Counted from the first letter of the stretch, positions 16,857 through 25,826 are shown. The stretch is 64,000 bases of DNA from UBA981 sp942490995 (GCA_942490995.1 CALOBG010000085.1:1-64000); one strand, 5' to 3'. A program made the numbers and translations. The notes: generated by a model from the letters alone, not told the origin.

Positions 16857-17360
16857 ATGAACATCTTTGTACTTGATTTAGACATCAACAGGTGTGCGCG
16901 TTACCACTGCGATCAGCATGTAACAAAAATGATCCTGGAAAGTACGCAATTACTTTGTACCGCCCTGAATAAGAAAGGTTTCGAAACGCCCTATCGATCG
17001 ACCCACGTGAATCATCCGTGTGCGCTGTGGGTAGGAGAGTCGTACGATAATTTTTTGTGGCTGAAGCAACTGGCCCTGGCGTTGAACGCGGAATATCGAT
17101 ACCGGTTCCACAAAGGCACCGATCACGCTTCCGTAGCGGTAATTAGCGAAATCGCGGAGAAAACGTACCCCCCGGAAGGCCTGACCCCATTCGCTCAGGC
17201 CATGCCAGATTTGTATAAAGTGCCGGGAGATCCGGTAGCGGCGTATCGGCGCTTTTATGTCGGAGAAAAGCTTTCCTTCGCGCGGTGGACCCGGCGCAGA
17301 AGACCGAAATGGGTTCAAGCGGCGTCAGCGCAAGGGTCGCCAGCTTTGATCAAAACGTGA
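16857..17360 (+). CDS. conserved hypothetical protein of phage/bacterial type
   Basis: 167 residues. The start NIFVLDLDINRCARYHCDQHVTKMILESTQLL, here given only in part as YHCDQHVTKMILES, and the later segments STHVNHPCALWV, LTPFAQAMPDLYK and AAYRRFYVGEK form a pattern I associate with an uncharacterised family common in tailed phages and some bacteria. Conserved His and Cys residues near the N-terminus could bind metal. The last 20 residues look unrelated to the family and basic. The ATG overlaps an upstream TGA. No function is assigned. Confidence 0.65.
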   Translation: MNIFVLDLDINRCARYHCDQHVTKMILESTQLLCTALNKKGFETPYRSTHVNHPCALWVGESYDNFLWLKQLALALNAEYRYRFHKGTDHASVAVISEIAEKTYPPEGLTPFAQAMPDLYKVPGDPVAAYRRFYVGEKLSFARWTRRRRPKWVQAASAQGSPALIKT

Positions 17361-17403
17361 ACGCTCAGACGTTGGTGCGCGGCGCTCGCGGTTGAACCAA
17401 AAT

Positions 17404-17444
17404 ACCGGGACACTCCTGGTAATCAGAAGCCTGGAATGTTCCGG
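17404..17444. repeat. dispersed palindromic repeat, copy 1
   Basis: ACCGGGACACTCCTGGT is followed after a short loop by CCTGGAATGTTCCGGGT, an imperfect inverted repeat. The same palindrome occurs near 37540-37675, 52827-52873 and 54690-54738, and as a half-copy near 18811-18841, always between genes. Confidence 0.7.
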
Positions 17445-17501
17445 GTTCGCATGCACCCGTGTATCGTCATAACGAGCAAAGATTAAACAAGGAGTTCATA
17501 C

Positions 17502-17930
17502 ATGAGCAGTAAAGAAACCGGTGAATGCCTGTGCAGAAAACTACACTGTGCGTTCGACCGCGATAAGGTTATATCTGCACACCATTGCCACTGTAAGGAT
17601 TGTCAGAAAATCACAGGAAGTGGCAAAGCAACGATAATAATAGTGCCGACAGGCGCATTGACCATCGAGGGTGAGTACAAGACTTACACGGTGACGGGCA
17701 CAGATGGTGCTCACGTTACGCGCGGGTTTTGTCCGAACTGCGGCTCTCAAATGATCAGCTACGCCGAAGAGTTGCCGGACCTGAGATTTATCAAGGCAGG
17801 GACGCTATCTGACAGCAGCTGGGTAACTATCGCTTCGAGCTTCTGGAGTGATACTGCACAACCTTGGTCACCGGTTGACCCGACAAGTCAGTCATTCGAA
17901 AAGAATCCGCCCATGGAGGGCCTCGGATAA
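17502..17930 (+). CDS. GFA/CENP-V family zinc-binding protein
   Basis: 142 residues with AAGGAG upstream. The GFA zinc-site cysteines are visible: ECLCRKLHC near the start, HHCHCKDCQKITGSG (CHCxxC) and GFCPNCGSQM (CPxCG). The family is named after glutathione-dependent formaldehyde-activating enzyme, but most members have unknown substrates. A second, only distantly similar GFA protein is at 25857-26276. It lies among accessory genes, so it may be mobile cargo, although no attC follows it. Confidence 0.85.
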   Translation: MSSKETGECLCRKLHCAFDRDKVISAHHCHCKDCQKITGSGKATIIIVPTGALTIEGEYKTYTVTGTDGAHVTRGFCPNCGSQMISYAEELPDLRFIKAGTLSDSSWVTIASSFWSDTAQPWSPVDPTSQSFEKNPPMEGLG

Positions 17931-18156
17931 CGCCAGCACCTTCAATAAATGGCTGCTTCCGAAATAGAATGCTGCCGCAGGTCGACCCACCTGAGTGCCA
18001 GTACTAAATCGACGAACGAAAAGTTTGCGCGGGGGCATGTCCGCAAATCGATAATGCAGGCGCCTGATCGCGCGCGACCTTGCCCGCCGGTGCGGTCGCC
18101 CTACCCCGCCCGCTGCGCAACGTGGCATTAGCTGCGCGGACAGGAAATCAGACAGG

Positions 18157-18756
18157 ATGCGACGAAACATAGTTCTTATCGATTTCGAGAGCGTGCAGCC
18201 GGACACGCTGGCTCCGTTCGCGGAAGAACATTTCCAGGTTCTCGTTTTTGTCGGCGCCAATCAAACGAAACTCCCTTTTGAGTTGGCGGCAGCACTTCAG
18301 AGCTTCGGCAGCCGGGGCGAGTACATAAAGATATCCGGGAACGGCCCGAACGCTTTGGACTTCCACATTGCTTACTACATCGGTCGGCTCGCTGCCGACG
18401 ACCCTGGCGCCTTCTTCCATATCATCTCCCGGGACAAAGGTTTCGATCCGCTAATCGCTCATCTAAAATCCGAGAAAATCTTCGCGGGCCGCTGGGAAAG
18501 TGTCGGCGAAATCCCGATCGTAAAAAACGCCGATCGAAAGTCGCCAAAAGAGAAAGCGCAAATCTTCGTATCAAAGCTGGCCGAGCCGAAGGTTACGCGG
18601 CCGAGAACAGAAAAAACGCTTACCAGCGCTCTCAAAGCCCACTTTCGAGATGCGCTGGACGAAAGCGAGATCCCCAGCGTCATCAAAGCCATTCAGGCAA
18701 CCGGGTTTCTGACAATAGATGGCGGTAAGGTCACTTACGTAGTATCCGAAAGCTAA
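18157..18756 (+). CDS. PIN-like domain protein
   Basis: 199 residues. The N-terminal about 120 residues carry NIVLIDFESVQPDTL (acidic first strand), VLVFVGANQTKLP, GNGPNALDFHIAYYIGRLA and FFHIISRDKGFDPLIAHL. This is the conserved framework of a PIN-like nuclease family with Asp/Glu residues at the expected metal positions. A basic linker and a small C-terminal helical domain (about 140-199, winged-helix-like) follow. It probably acts on RNA, but the target is unknown. It may be the last member of the accessory array; the upstream sequence is only weakly attC-like. Confidence 0.75.
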   Translation: MRRNIVLIDFESVQPDTLAPFAEEHFQVLVFVGANQTKLPFELAAALQSFGSRGEYIKISGNGPNALDFHIAYYIGRLAADDPGAFFHIISRDKGFDPLIAHLKSEKIFAGRWESVGEIPIVKNADRKSPKEKAQIFVSKLAEPKVTRPRTEKTLTSALKAHFRDALDESEIPSVIKAIQATGFLTIDGGKVTYVVSES

Positions 18757-19076
18757 CATCTTGGTGGATACCAACTAGGGAGCAATTCAGCCGCGAAACC
18801 GCAGACATCTCTGATTTCTGATAATCAGTAGTGCCCCGGTTCCGCTGTCTCGCAGCCTCTCATTCTCACATTCGAAACTTGCGTCGAGAGGAGTGAGCCA
18901 TCGCTACGCCAGATGATCTTTTCGCAGGCAATTTCCTCAATTGTAAATTTATGTTATCGCGGACTTATGAGCCCCGGAATGCGGAGCCGGCACGCTTTTC
19001 CCGATTCTTTCCCGGTCGATTCAGCGGCATACTTCAACAACCACGGCATCGCTGCTTCCTTCAACAGGCCCGATCT
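18757..19076. other. intergenic stretch with half palindromic repeat
   Basis: I see no gene in these 320 bp. Near 18811-18841, CTGATTTCTGATAATCAG is followed by a half-copy of the dispersed palindrome (TAGTGCCCCGGTTCC). The remainder shows no clear terminator or attC. Confidence 0.5.
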
Positions 19077-19265
19077 ATGAACGAAGAGAAAAAGAAACCA
19101 CAGGATAAGGACCTGTCGAGAGTTGTGGCATCACAACGAAACAGAATCGAAGAGCTGGAGAAACAGCTCGATTACTTCAAGAAGCGGTTCGTCGCGGCCC
19201 GGCAAGCGGTTCGGTGGTTCGAAACGAAATTCGGCTGGAAACCAGGCGACTCCTTCGGCACATAA
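19077..19265 (+). CDS. small coiled-coil protein
   Basis: 62 residues if the ATG at 19077 is used; the frame is open further upstream, but the upstream peptide looks non-coding. The centre (SQRNRIEELEKQLDYFKKRF) has a clear heptad pattern and the C-terminus is aromatic and basic. No signal peptide. No family is recognised; size and helix recall SlyX-type small proteins but without convincing motifs. Confidence 0.45.
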   Translation: MNEEKKKPQDKDLSRVVASQRNRIEELEKQLDYFKKRFVAARQAVRWFETKFGWKPGDSFGT

Positions 19266-19425
19266 ATCTCTATATCCCGGCGCTACGATTTCAACAGCGC
19301 TCTTTACTGCCCACCGATCGACCCCTTGTCCCTGCGACGGGATCCCAGTTGCGGCGTCCGCTCGCGCCCATTCCTTGTATCCAGAGGCTGAAGACATACG
19401 GCACACATCGTGCTAATCTTTGGCG

Positions 19426-19707
19426 ATGAAGCAATACGCCTGGGATCCGGAAAAGAACGCCGTATTGAAGAAAAGTCGGGGTATCTCGTTTGAAGAGATT
19501 GTGCTCAATATTGAATTCGGAAATGAAGTAGATCTTTTTGACCATCCGAATCAGAAGCAGTATCCCGAGCAGCAGATATCGGTGGTGATCGTTGAAGATT
19601 ATGCTTACTTGGTCCCGTTTGTGGAAAGTGAGGAAGAGATCTTCCTGAAAACCATAATTCCAAGCCGGAAAGCTACGAAACAATATGTAGAGCGTAACGA
19701 TGAGTAA
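19426..19707 (+). CDS. BrnT-like toxin of a toxin-antitoxin pair
   Basis: 93 residues from ATG 19426 (a TTG two codons earlier is possible). It has the BrnT-type pattern WDPEKNAVLKKSRGISFEEIV, YPEQQISVVIVEDYAYLVPF and FLKTIIPSRKATKQY. BrnT toxins are small ribonucleases with a RelE-like fold. The 3' end overlaps the downstream antitoxin gene by 8 bp, the tight coupling expected of such modules. Here toxin precedes antitoxin, as in brnTA operons. Confidence 0.75.
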   Translation: MKQYAWDPEKNAVLKKSRGISFEEIVLNIEFGNEVDLFDHPNQKQYPEQQISVVIVEDYAYLVPFVESEEEIFLKTIIPSRKATKQYVERNDE

Positions 19708-19975
19708 ACTGGATAAAGAAGAAAAGGAAATCCTGGATGCGTTCGAATCCGGTCGTCTGAAAAGGCGCAGGGGCTCGAAGAAACAGATTTCCCAGCACCA
19801 ATCTTATGCGGAAGCAACGTTCAGGAAAGATGCCCGGATCAATATAAGGCTGTCGTCCAGGGATCTACGCGCGTTGCAAGTCCGTGCCCTTCAAGAGGGC
19901 AAGCCGTACCAAACATTAATAGCGAGCGTCCTTCATAAATACGTCGATGGCCAACTCAAAGAAGGCGGTACCTGA
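19700..19975 (+). CDS. BrnA/CopG-like antitoxin
   Basis: 91 residues. A charged, flexible N-terminal half, expected to wrap the toxin, is followed by a ribbon-helix-helix type C-terminal segment (ARINIRLSSRDLRALQVRALQEG, then PYQTLIASVLHKYV). It overlaps the toxin gene by 8 bp. These proteins usually repress their own operon. The next gene's start lies 38 bp after the stop. Confidence 0.75.
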   Translation: MSKLDKEEKEILDAFESGRLKRRRGSKKQISQHQSYAEATFRKDARINIRLSSRDLRALQVRALQEGKPYQTLIASVLHKYVDGQLKEGGT

Positions 19976-20012
19976 TCAGGCGTTCAGCGCGTTTCCGGCT
20001 CGAGATGAATTC

Positions 20013-21002
20013 ATGAAAGCAGTGCTGTGTAAAAACTTCTGCGCGCCAGGTGAACTGGCTGTCGAAAGCAGACCGTCGCTGACGGCCGGACCCGGGCAGG
20101 TGGTGGTGAGTATGAAAGCGGCCGGCGTGAATTTTGCCGACTCCCTGATTATTCAGGGTAAGTATCAGTTCAAGCCGCCGTTTCCGTTTTCGCCGGGGCT
20201 GGAGGGCGCGGGGGTCGTTCGCGAGGTTGGCGCAAAGGTTACTCAATTCAGGCCGGGCGACCGGGTCATGGTCCACCCGATGGCTTCCGGCGCGTTCGCC
20301 GAGGAGCTGGCGATCGACGCGGTCACGACGTGGAAAATTCCCGCGCAGATGGATTTTGTCACTGCCGCCGGTTTCTGCATCACCTACGCGACCTCTTACC
20401 ATGCCCTCAAAGATCGCGCCCAGCTGCAGGCCGGCGAAACGCTGTTGGTGCTGGGCGCGGCAGGCGGGGTCGGGCTGACCGCGGTGGAGCTGGGTAAGGT
20501 GATGGGCGCAAGGGTGATCGCAGCGGCGTCTACCGCGGAGAAGCTTGCGCTGTGCCGGCAGTACGGCGCGGACGAAACGATCAATTACACCTCGGAGAAT
20601 CTTCGCGAACGCGTCAAACAGATCACCGGTGAGCAAGGCGTTGATGTCGTCTACGACCCGGTCGGCTCGACCACCGGGGTCGCCGGGTTTCGCAGCATGC
20701 GGCCGGGCGGGCGCTTTCTTGTCATCGGTTTTGCCGCCGGCGAGGTGCCAGCTATTCCGATCAATCTCGTATTGATCAAACGCTCGTCCCTGCTCGGTGT
20801 TTTTCTGGGTAACTGGATCCTCGCCAACGAAGCGGCCGCGCGCAAAAATATGGACGAACTGTGCACTTTTTTTGCCGAGGGTCAGATCAGGCCGCATATA
20901 TCCGCTCGTTATCCGCTCGAGCAGGCCGGCGCGGCGATTGACCATGTGGCAAAGCGCAAAGTCGAGGGCAAGGCCGTCGTCGAGATCGCGGCAGAACCGT
21001 AG
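20013..21002 (+). CDS. NADPH:quinone oxidoreductase family (MDR superfamily)
   Basis: 329 residues from the ATG at 20013 (MKAVLC start typical of the family; the frame is open upstream into the antitoxin gene). It has an N-terminal GroES-like fold (GVNFADSLIIQGKYQ, PFSPGLEGAGVV) and a Rossmann domain with LVLGAAGGVGLTAVEL, matching the NADPH-binding AAGGVG motif. Zinc ligands are absent, as in quinone oxidoreductases. It likely reduces quinones or acyl-CoA-like enones; the substrate is unknown. Confidence 0.9.
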   Translation: MKAVLCKNFCAPGELAVESRPSLTAGPGQVVVSMKAAGVNFADSLIIQGKYQFKPPFPFSPGLEGAGVVREVGAKVTQFRPGDRVMVHPMASGAFAEELAIDAVTTWKIPAQMDFVTAAGFCITYATSYHALKDRAQLQAGETLLVLGAAGGVGLTAVELGKVMGARVIAAASTAEKLALCRQYGADETINYTSENLRERVKQITGEQGVDVVYDPVGSTTGVAGFRSMRPGGRFLVIGFAAGEVPAIPINLVLIKRSSLLGVFLGNWILANEAAARKNMDELCTFFAEGQIRPHISARYPLEQAGAAIDHVAKRKVEGKAVVEIAAEP

Positions 21003-21119
21003 GATTTGAAAAGTACGGTCGCTACTGAGCAAGCTTGACGTAGACAGGTGCCACCTTAGTCCGGCACCCTGACGGCTACGCTCAACACAACAGCACCTAT
21101 CTACTCGGGGAGAATCCGC

Positions 21120-21554
21120 ATGGCGACGCATACCTTCGACGACACCAATATTTCCTGGCAACGGCTCGGAGATTTCGAGCACCTGCACTATTCCATCCTT
21201 GCGATCGACGAAAAGAATCGTATCGCCGACGTGCTGTTCAAATTCGCCGCGAACGAGCAGATCGTGTTGCACCGCCATAAAGCCCACAACAATACTTTTG
21301 TCGTGCAGGGCGAGCACCGGCTGTATAAACCGGACGGCACGCTGAAAGAAGTGCGCGCGGTCGGCTCCATGACCTCCAGCCCTCCCGATACCGAGCCGCA
21401 CCGCGAAGGCGGCGGTGACCAGGACGTCATCATCGCTTTCAGCATTCGCGGCGACGGCGTTCTGTACGAACTGCTGGACGATGACAAGAACCAGATCGGC
21501 ACGATCAGCTTTCAGGATCTGATCGATTTGCAGAAGGCTTCTTTAGCGGCTTAG
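21120..21554 (+). CDS. small cupin-fold protein
   Basis: 144 residues with GGGGAG 9 bp upstream. Single cupin barrel: EQIVLHRHKAHNNTFVVQGEHRLY supplies the H-x-H...E metal motif. A second, weaker motif with PHREGG follows. It resembles acetylacetone-cleaving or ChrR-like cupins, but the substrate cannot be told. It is the next gene after the quinone oxidoreductase, in the same direction. Confidence 0.75.
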   Translation: MATHTFDDTNISWQRLGDFEHLHYSILAIDEKNRIADVLFKFAANEQIVLHRHKAHNNTFVVQGEHRLYKPDGTLKEVRAVGSMTSSPPDTEPHREGGGDQDVIIAFSIRGDGVLYELLDDDKNQIGTISFQDLIDLQKASLAA

Positions 21555-21642
21555 CACGCGCTCGCGCGCTCAATGCGACGAGTTCACGCTGAAACCTGGC
21601 GGCGTCTATACTCCATCGAGACTCCATCCAGAGAACCCGACC

Positions 21643-22062
21643 ATGGCCGATGATGTTTCCAGCCGCCTGCAGATAATCGAGACCCTGAATCGCTATGCGT
21701 GGAGCTACGACACACGCGACCTTGAGCTGATGGGCAACTGTTTCGCCGACGACGGCGTTTTCGAGATCTCTCTGGAGGGGCACGAAGGCTGGGGGCCGTA
21801 CCGGGGGCGCAAGGCCATCGTTGAATGGCTGGCGTCGGTGATGGAAAGCCAGAGCGATCAGCGACGCCACTGTCTGACTAATCTGGTGTTCCGGGACATG
21901 GGACCAACCAGTGCCGAGGTCGATTCGTATCTTCTGTTGACCGCGGTGGAAGCCGGAGCCCTGCGAGTGGTGTGTACCGGGACCTACACCGACAAAATGA
22001 TCGTGGCAGGCGGCAGGTGGGTGATCACGCACAAGTCATTGCGGCTCGATAACGCTTTCTGA
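21643..22062 (+). CDS. SnoaL/NTF2-like protein
   Basis: 139 residues. The pattern IIETLNRYAWSYDTRDLELMGNCFADDGVFEI ... GRKAIVEWL, here quoted in parts, and the later beta strands (SAEVDSYLLLTAVEAG, ICTGTYTDKM-like) are typical of the NTF2-like SnoaL_4 superfamily, whose members act as hydroxylases, isomerases or small-molecule binding partners. No catalytic residue can be assigned with confidence. A second SnoaL-like gene is at 54193. Confidence 0.8.
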   Translation: MADDVSSRLQIIETLNRYAWSYDTRDLELMGNCFADDGVFEISLEGHEGWGPYRGRKAIVEWLASVMESQSDQRRHCLTNLVFRDMGPTSAEVDSYLLLTAVEAGALRVVCTGTYTDKMIVAGGRWVITHKSLRLDNAF

Positions 22063-22125
22063 TCGACTCCCTTCCGGCAGATCGATCATCGGTAAACGCG
22101 GACCCGGGATGAAAGGACCGATCCC

Positions 22126-22575
22126 ATGATTCCGATCACTATTACTTTTTTCATCATTGCAGCGCTTGGTGTTGCCGCGCTGTACTGGTGGCCCGCTCAT
22201 TCGATCCGCCAGGCCAGGCGTCATTACCGGCAGCGTATCGCCGAGAAAGTTCTTGAACTGGGTGCGAAACTCGATGGTCATCAACTTTGGGTAGCGCTGC
22301 CGTTCCCCGAATTCGAACCTGATCCGGAAAAATATCCCGAAGTGTGGGACGAACACCCGCGGGACTGGCAGCAGGTAAGCGCAGTCGACGGGTCGACGTT
22401 GGTGCTGGCTACGGGCGAAAACGTCGAAGCGCTGGGCTGCGAATGGTACGTCTACGCCACAGCGGCAGGGGATGCGCTCGAGTATGATCTGCACAGGACA
22501 GCGTCACCGGAAGATACGACGCTGCCGCCCGGGATCAACCCTGAATCCGTTGCACCGTCAGAAGAAAAGCTGTGA
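22126..22575 (+). CDS. single-pass membrane protein of unknown function
   Basis: 149 residues with AAAGGA upstream. One N-terminal hydrophobic segment (about residues 3-22) is followed by a soluble domain with many acidic residues. There are no recognised motifs. It is followed 38 bp later by another membrane protein gene. Confidence 0.65.
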   Translation: MIPITITFFIIAALGVAALYWWPAHSIRQARRHYRQRIAEKVLELGAKLDGHQLWVALPFPEFEPDPEKYPEVWDEHPRDWQQVSAVDGSTLVLATGENVEALGCEWYVYATAAGDALEYDLHRTASPEDTTLPPGINPESVAPSEEKL

Positions 22576-22612
22576 CGACGGTTTTCCTGCGGTGCCGCCG
22601 AATTTGTGAGCA

Positions 22613-23224
22613 ATGAAAGACGTTAAACCCGACCCGCCCGCGGCGCAACGGCGGCCAGCCGATCCGACCGATTTCGACATCAATGTCGGGCTGCATAACT
22701 TGCAGAAAGCCGAGCAATCTGCCCGCTTGATGGTGTGGAAGGCGCCCGTGTGGGGGAACCTTGTTTGTCTGGTGTTTTTATTGATTGCGCTGCTGTCGGG
22801 GTCCCTCGTTGCCGCTTTCAATCCCGAGTTATTCGAGTCAACTGACTCTGCATGGGAAATCTCGGGGCGCGTTCTGGTCGCCGGGATATTTTTTCTGGGC
22901 GTGTGGTTTCTGGCCAGTATGTCTGTGCACCGAGCGCGACTGGAGTTGAACCACGACGACGGCTGTCTGCTGTTCTACCGTCGCCTGGTATCCCCGAAAC
23001 CCTTCCATCGCATTCGCCTGGCCGACATCGCTGCAGTGCGGAAATGTACCGCCAGCGACCGCGCCAGTGGCGACGACAGCGCCGCCTGGACTTATAAAAT
23101 CGTCGCGGCAGAACTGAAAACGGGTGAACTGGTATCGATTGCTTTCGATTCGAGCCCCGATATTCTGTCCGAGATCCGCAAAGCGCTGCCCGAGTCCCGC
23201 ATGCTGCTTTCGAGTGGAAAGTAG
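22613..23224 (+). CDS. two-pass membrane protein of unknown function
   Basis: 203 residues. A charged, proline-rich N-terminus precedes two hydrophobic segments (about residues 47-67 and 83-103) separated by a short loop. The cytoplasmic C-terminal half is soluble and beta-rich, PH-like in length and pattern (DDGCLLFYRRLVSPKPFHRIRL). No family is assigned. It probably forms a unit with the preceding gene. Confidence 0.65.
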   Translation: MKDVKPDPPAAQRRPADPTDFDINVGLHNLQKAEQSARLMVWKAPVWGNLVCLVFLLIALLSGSLVAAFNPELFESTDSAWEISGRVLVAGIFFLGVWFLASMSVHRARLELNHDDGCLLFYRRLVSPKPFHRIRLADIAAVRKCTASDRASGDDSAAWTYKIVAAELKTGELVSIAFDSSPDILSEIRKALPESRMLLSSGK

Positions 23225-23318
23225 CGCCACTGCGGTGCATCATGACACGGCGCTTTCAACGCGTACCCTCAGGCTGCGCTGATGATGCTTGTGACTCCTG
23301 AAAGTTGAGGTTCGGACC

Positions 23319-23999
23319 ATGGCCGATCAATATCGTCTTTTGTTACTCACCTCCGTACCCGGCTCTGAGGCGGCAATCACCGCCGTCGCGGAAAAGCATT
23401 TCGAGAAACCCGCGGTCCTGTACTGGGAAATGGGTAATTCGACTACCCGGCCGGAAGCTCTGGCGCAGATCGACGCGACCGATTTCAACCTGATCATTTC
23501 CTACGTCAACGGCATCATTCTCAAACCCCATCATCTGCGTCGGGCCAGCTTCGGCGCCATCAACATCCATCCGTCCCCACCCGAACACGGCGGTTGCTGG
23601 GGCAACTGGTGCCAACCGATCGTGGACCGCCGAACGCGCACCCACCACGGCGTCGCGGTCCACGAGATCGACGAACAAATCGACAATGGCCCGATCTACA
23701 TCGCCGAACGCTGGGAAGTGCCGGCAAGCGCGACCATTCAAAGCGTGTTCGAACGCAGCATCGCCGATTCGTTTCGTATGCTCGAAATCGTCTGCGAGCG
23801 CATCGCCGGCGACATCGTCGGTACCCGATGTTTCGCGCCAACCGACGAGCACTGGCACCCGATCAACAAACACACTCCCATCGAGGAGATCCGCAGGTGG
23901 TTCGCGGCGCTGCCGGCGGATCACACGGCTCACGGCGAGCGGGTATTTTTTAATCATCCCAGGGCAATCATGGCGCCGCCGTATTTTGACGACGTATAA
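23319..23999 (+). CDS. formyltransferase-fold protein
   Basis: 226 residues covering the N-terminal catalytic domain of the formyltransferase family (methionyl-tRNA or sugar amine formyltransferases) without a C-terminal domain. The catalytic triad can be followed: Asn and His in GAINIHPSPPEHGG, and Asp in VHEIDEQIDNGPIY. The usual SLLP after the His is replaced by PSPPEHG, so the acceptor is probably not Met-tRNA. Cofactor is likely 10-formyl-THF. No sugar-biosynthesis genes are adjacent. Confidence 0.8.
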   Translation: MADQYRLLLLTSVPGSEAAITAVAEKHFEKPAVLYWEMGNSTTRPEALAQIDATDFNLIISYVNGIILKPHHLRRASFGAINIHPSPPEHGGCWGNWCQPIVDRRTRTHHGVAVHEIDEQIDNGPIYIAERWEVPASATIQSVFERSIADSFRMLEIVCERIAGDIVGTRCFAPTDEHWHPINKHTPIEEIRRWFAALPADHTAHGERVFFNHPRAIMAPPYFDDV

Positions 24000-24080
24000 A
24001 CGTTCCGGGACGCGCGAGTTTTCGAGCCGAGGATAAAAAACGAACCCCAATTGCGATCAAAGGCGAGGTGAGGATCCCGT

Positions 24081-24416
24081 ATGACCAGTCAGATCAGAAA
24101 AACTGTATTCGCCGCCACCGCCGTGCTCGGCGTGTGTGTGACCTGGTACTTCAATCTCCAGTTCATGGCCGAAACCGGCGGATTTTCGCTGACGGAGTTT
24201 GTCGCCGCGACTTACGTCAACGCGGCTTCAGCTTCGATAAGCAATGATCTCCTGGTCGTGGTGTTCACCTTTCTGTTCTGGTCCTACTTCGAAGCGCAGC
24301 GGCTTGCGATGAAGCGCTGGTGGCTGTATGTCGTACTGACTTTCAGCATCGCTATCGCTTTCGCGTTCCCGCTGTTCATGTACATGCGCGAACGGGCGCT
24401 TGAGCGGGCCGATTAG
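24081..24416 (+). CDS. DUF2834-family membrane protein
   Basis: 111 residues with three hydrophobic segments (about 10-28, 53-72, 82-101). The pattern TWYFNLQFM, NAASASISNDLLVVVFTFLFW and AFPLFMYMRER matches DUF2834, an uncharacterised small integral membrane family. Function unknown. Confidence 0.8.
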   Translation: MTSQIRKTVFAATAVLGVCVTWYFNLQFMAETGGFSLTEFVAATYVNAASASISNDLLVVVFTFLFWSYFEAQRLAMKRWWLYVVLTFSIAIAFAFPLFMYMRERALERAD

Positions 24417-24476
24417 GCGGCCGGCAGATCCGGCGAGCAAGGGCGTTCGATACCGGTCCCGGCCTATCTGACGCCG

Positions 24477-25826
24477 TTACGGTGACTGCGGCGGCAAGAC
24501 CGCGGTCGCCGCGCCAACCAGCGCCTTGCTGCCGGTCGTGAGCGTCGGCGCTGCGTCGGGCGCGAAATCCGGCGCGTGCAGACTCGGCAGGGCCGGCCCG
24601 CCGGCCGCCGCGGCTGCGAGTGCCGCCGGATCGCTGCTGCCGTAAAAGAAAAACAGCATCGGTACCGGCGGCTCGTAGGCCTCGGCAAAGGCAACGGTTT
24701 CGTCGGTGCCGAGCAGGCGTTCGGCTTCGATCACCTTGTCCGCGCCGAGCGCCTGCCTGAAGCCGGCGACCGCGGTCGCCGTCAGCGTGGGATCGTTGTA
24801 GGTCGCGCCGAGTCCGCTGTCGAGGAACGTGACCTCGGGCATGCGGTCGTCCGGCATGCCGTACGCGCGGGCCTGGTGCTCGACGATACGGCGGATACCG
24901 TCGACCAGCTTTTTGCGCACCGCTTCGGCATAAAAACGTACCGTTACGCCGAGCTTCACTTCGGCCGGGATGGCGTTGACTTCGTGACCGCCGTGGATGT
25001 AGCCGACGTTCAGGGAGGCGGTTTCGAGCGGCGGGATCTCGCGGGTCACCAGGGTCTGCAGGGCGAGAATGATCTGTGCCGCCAGGGGGACCGGGTCTTT
25101 CGCATCGGCTGGAAACGAGCCGTGACCGGCGATGCCTTTGACCACGACCTCGGCGGTTTCGGCGCCGGCCAGCGCGTAACCCTCGGTCCACCCGACCTGA
25201 TCGCTGGCGTAGACCGGCAGCAGGTGGTAACCGATGATGAAATCCGGACGCGGCAGAACGTCCCGCAGCCCGTCGGCGAGCATGGTGCGTGCACCGAGGA
25301 TGTTTTCGTCCGCCGGCTGGGCAACCAGCACCAGCGTGCCGCGCCAGGTATGGCGATGTTTGCCGAGATAGCGCACCGCGCCGATCGCGCTGACCATCAT
25401 CGCGTCGTGTCCGCACACATGGCCGACCGGCACCTCGCTGCCGTCCGCCGCGGTCGCGACCGCGGTGCTGGCGAACGCGAGTCCGGTCTGCTCGGCCACC
25501 GGAAGAGCGTCCATGACGGTACGCAGCATCAGGGTCGGTCCGGCACCGTTGCGCAGGATCCCGACGACGCCGTGACCGCCGATGCCGCTGTGCACCTCGA
25601 AGCCGGCGGCGCGCATTTCGGCGGCCATGCGCGCACCGGTCCAGCTTTCCTGATCGTGCAACTCGGGATGCTGGTGCAGGTCGACGTAAAGCGCGTGCAG
25701 ATAGGCATGATCATCGTCCAGCGCGCTCGCGAGGGTGGCATCGCCGCCGGCGCCGGCCGCGGTGGAGATCAGCAGGAGCAGGCTTGTTAGTGCGAACGGA
25801 ATAATCCGGCCCGGACGATTCGACAT
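24477..25826 (-). CDS. exported M20-family amidohydrolase
   Basis: 449 residues with an N-terminal signal peptide (cleavage around residue 27). It is of the IAA-amino-acid hydrolase/carboxypeptidase type of M20: the zinc-ligand motif GHVCGHDAMM, QPADENILGARTML with the catalytic and ligand Glu, IIGYHLLPVY with a ligand His, and a dimerisation domain (GIAGHGSFPADAKDPV). Two positions differ from the usual pattern: the DxD stretch reads RTVMDALP rather than RADMDALP, and CGHDAH reads CGHDAM. The substrate is unknown. Signal peptide and motifs place activity in the periplasm. Confidence 0.85.
   Translation of the reverse strand: MSNRPGRIIPFALTSLLLLISTAAGAGGDATLASALDDDHAYLHALYVDLHQHPELHDQESWTGARMAAEMRAAGFEVHSGIGGHGVVGILRNGAGPTLMLRTVMDALPVAEQTGLAFASTAVATAADGSEVPVGHVCGHDAMMVSAIGAVRYLGKHRHTWRGTLVLVAQPADENILGARTMLADGLRDVLPRPDFIIGYHLLPVYASDQVGWTEGYALAGAETAEVVVKGIAGHGSFPADAKDPVPLAAQIILALQTLVTREIPPLETASLNVGYIHGGHEVNAIPAEVKLGVTVRFYAEAVRKKLVDGIRRIVEHQARAYGMPDDRMPEVTFLDSGLGATYNDPTLTATAVAGFRQALGADKVIEAERLLGTDETVAFAEAYEPPVPMLFFFYGSSDPAALAAAAAGGPALPSLHAPDFAPDAAPTLTTGSKALVGAATAVLPPQSP

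Noticed and set aside
17931..18156. GC-rich stretch ending GCATTAGCT before the PIN-like gene, resembling an attC 3' end
   Set aside because: The core starts ATTAGCT rather than GTTRRRY and no convincing 5' core or arm pairs with it. Apart from this the 226-bp gap shows nothing.
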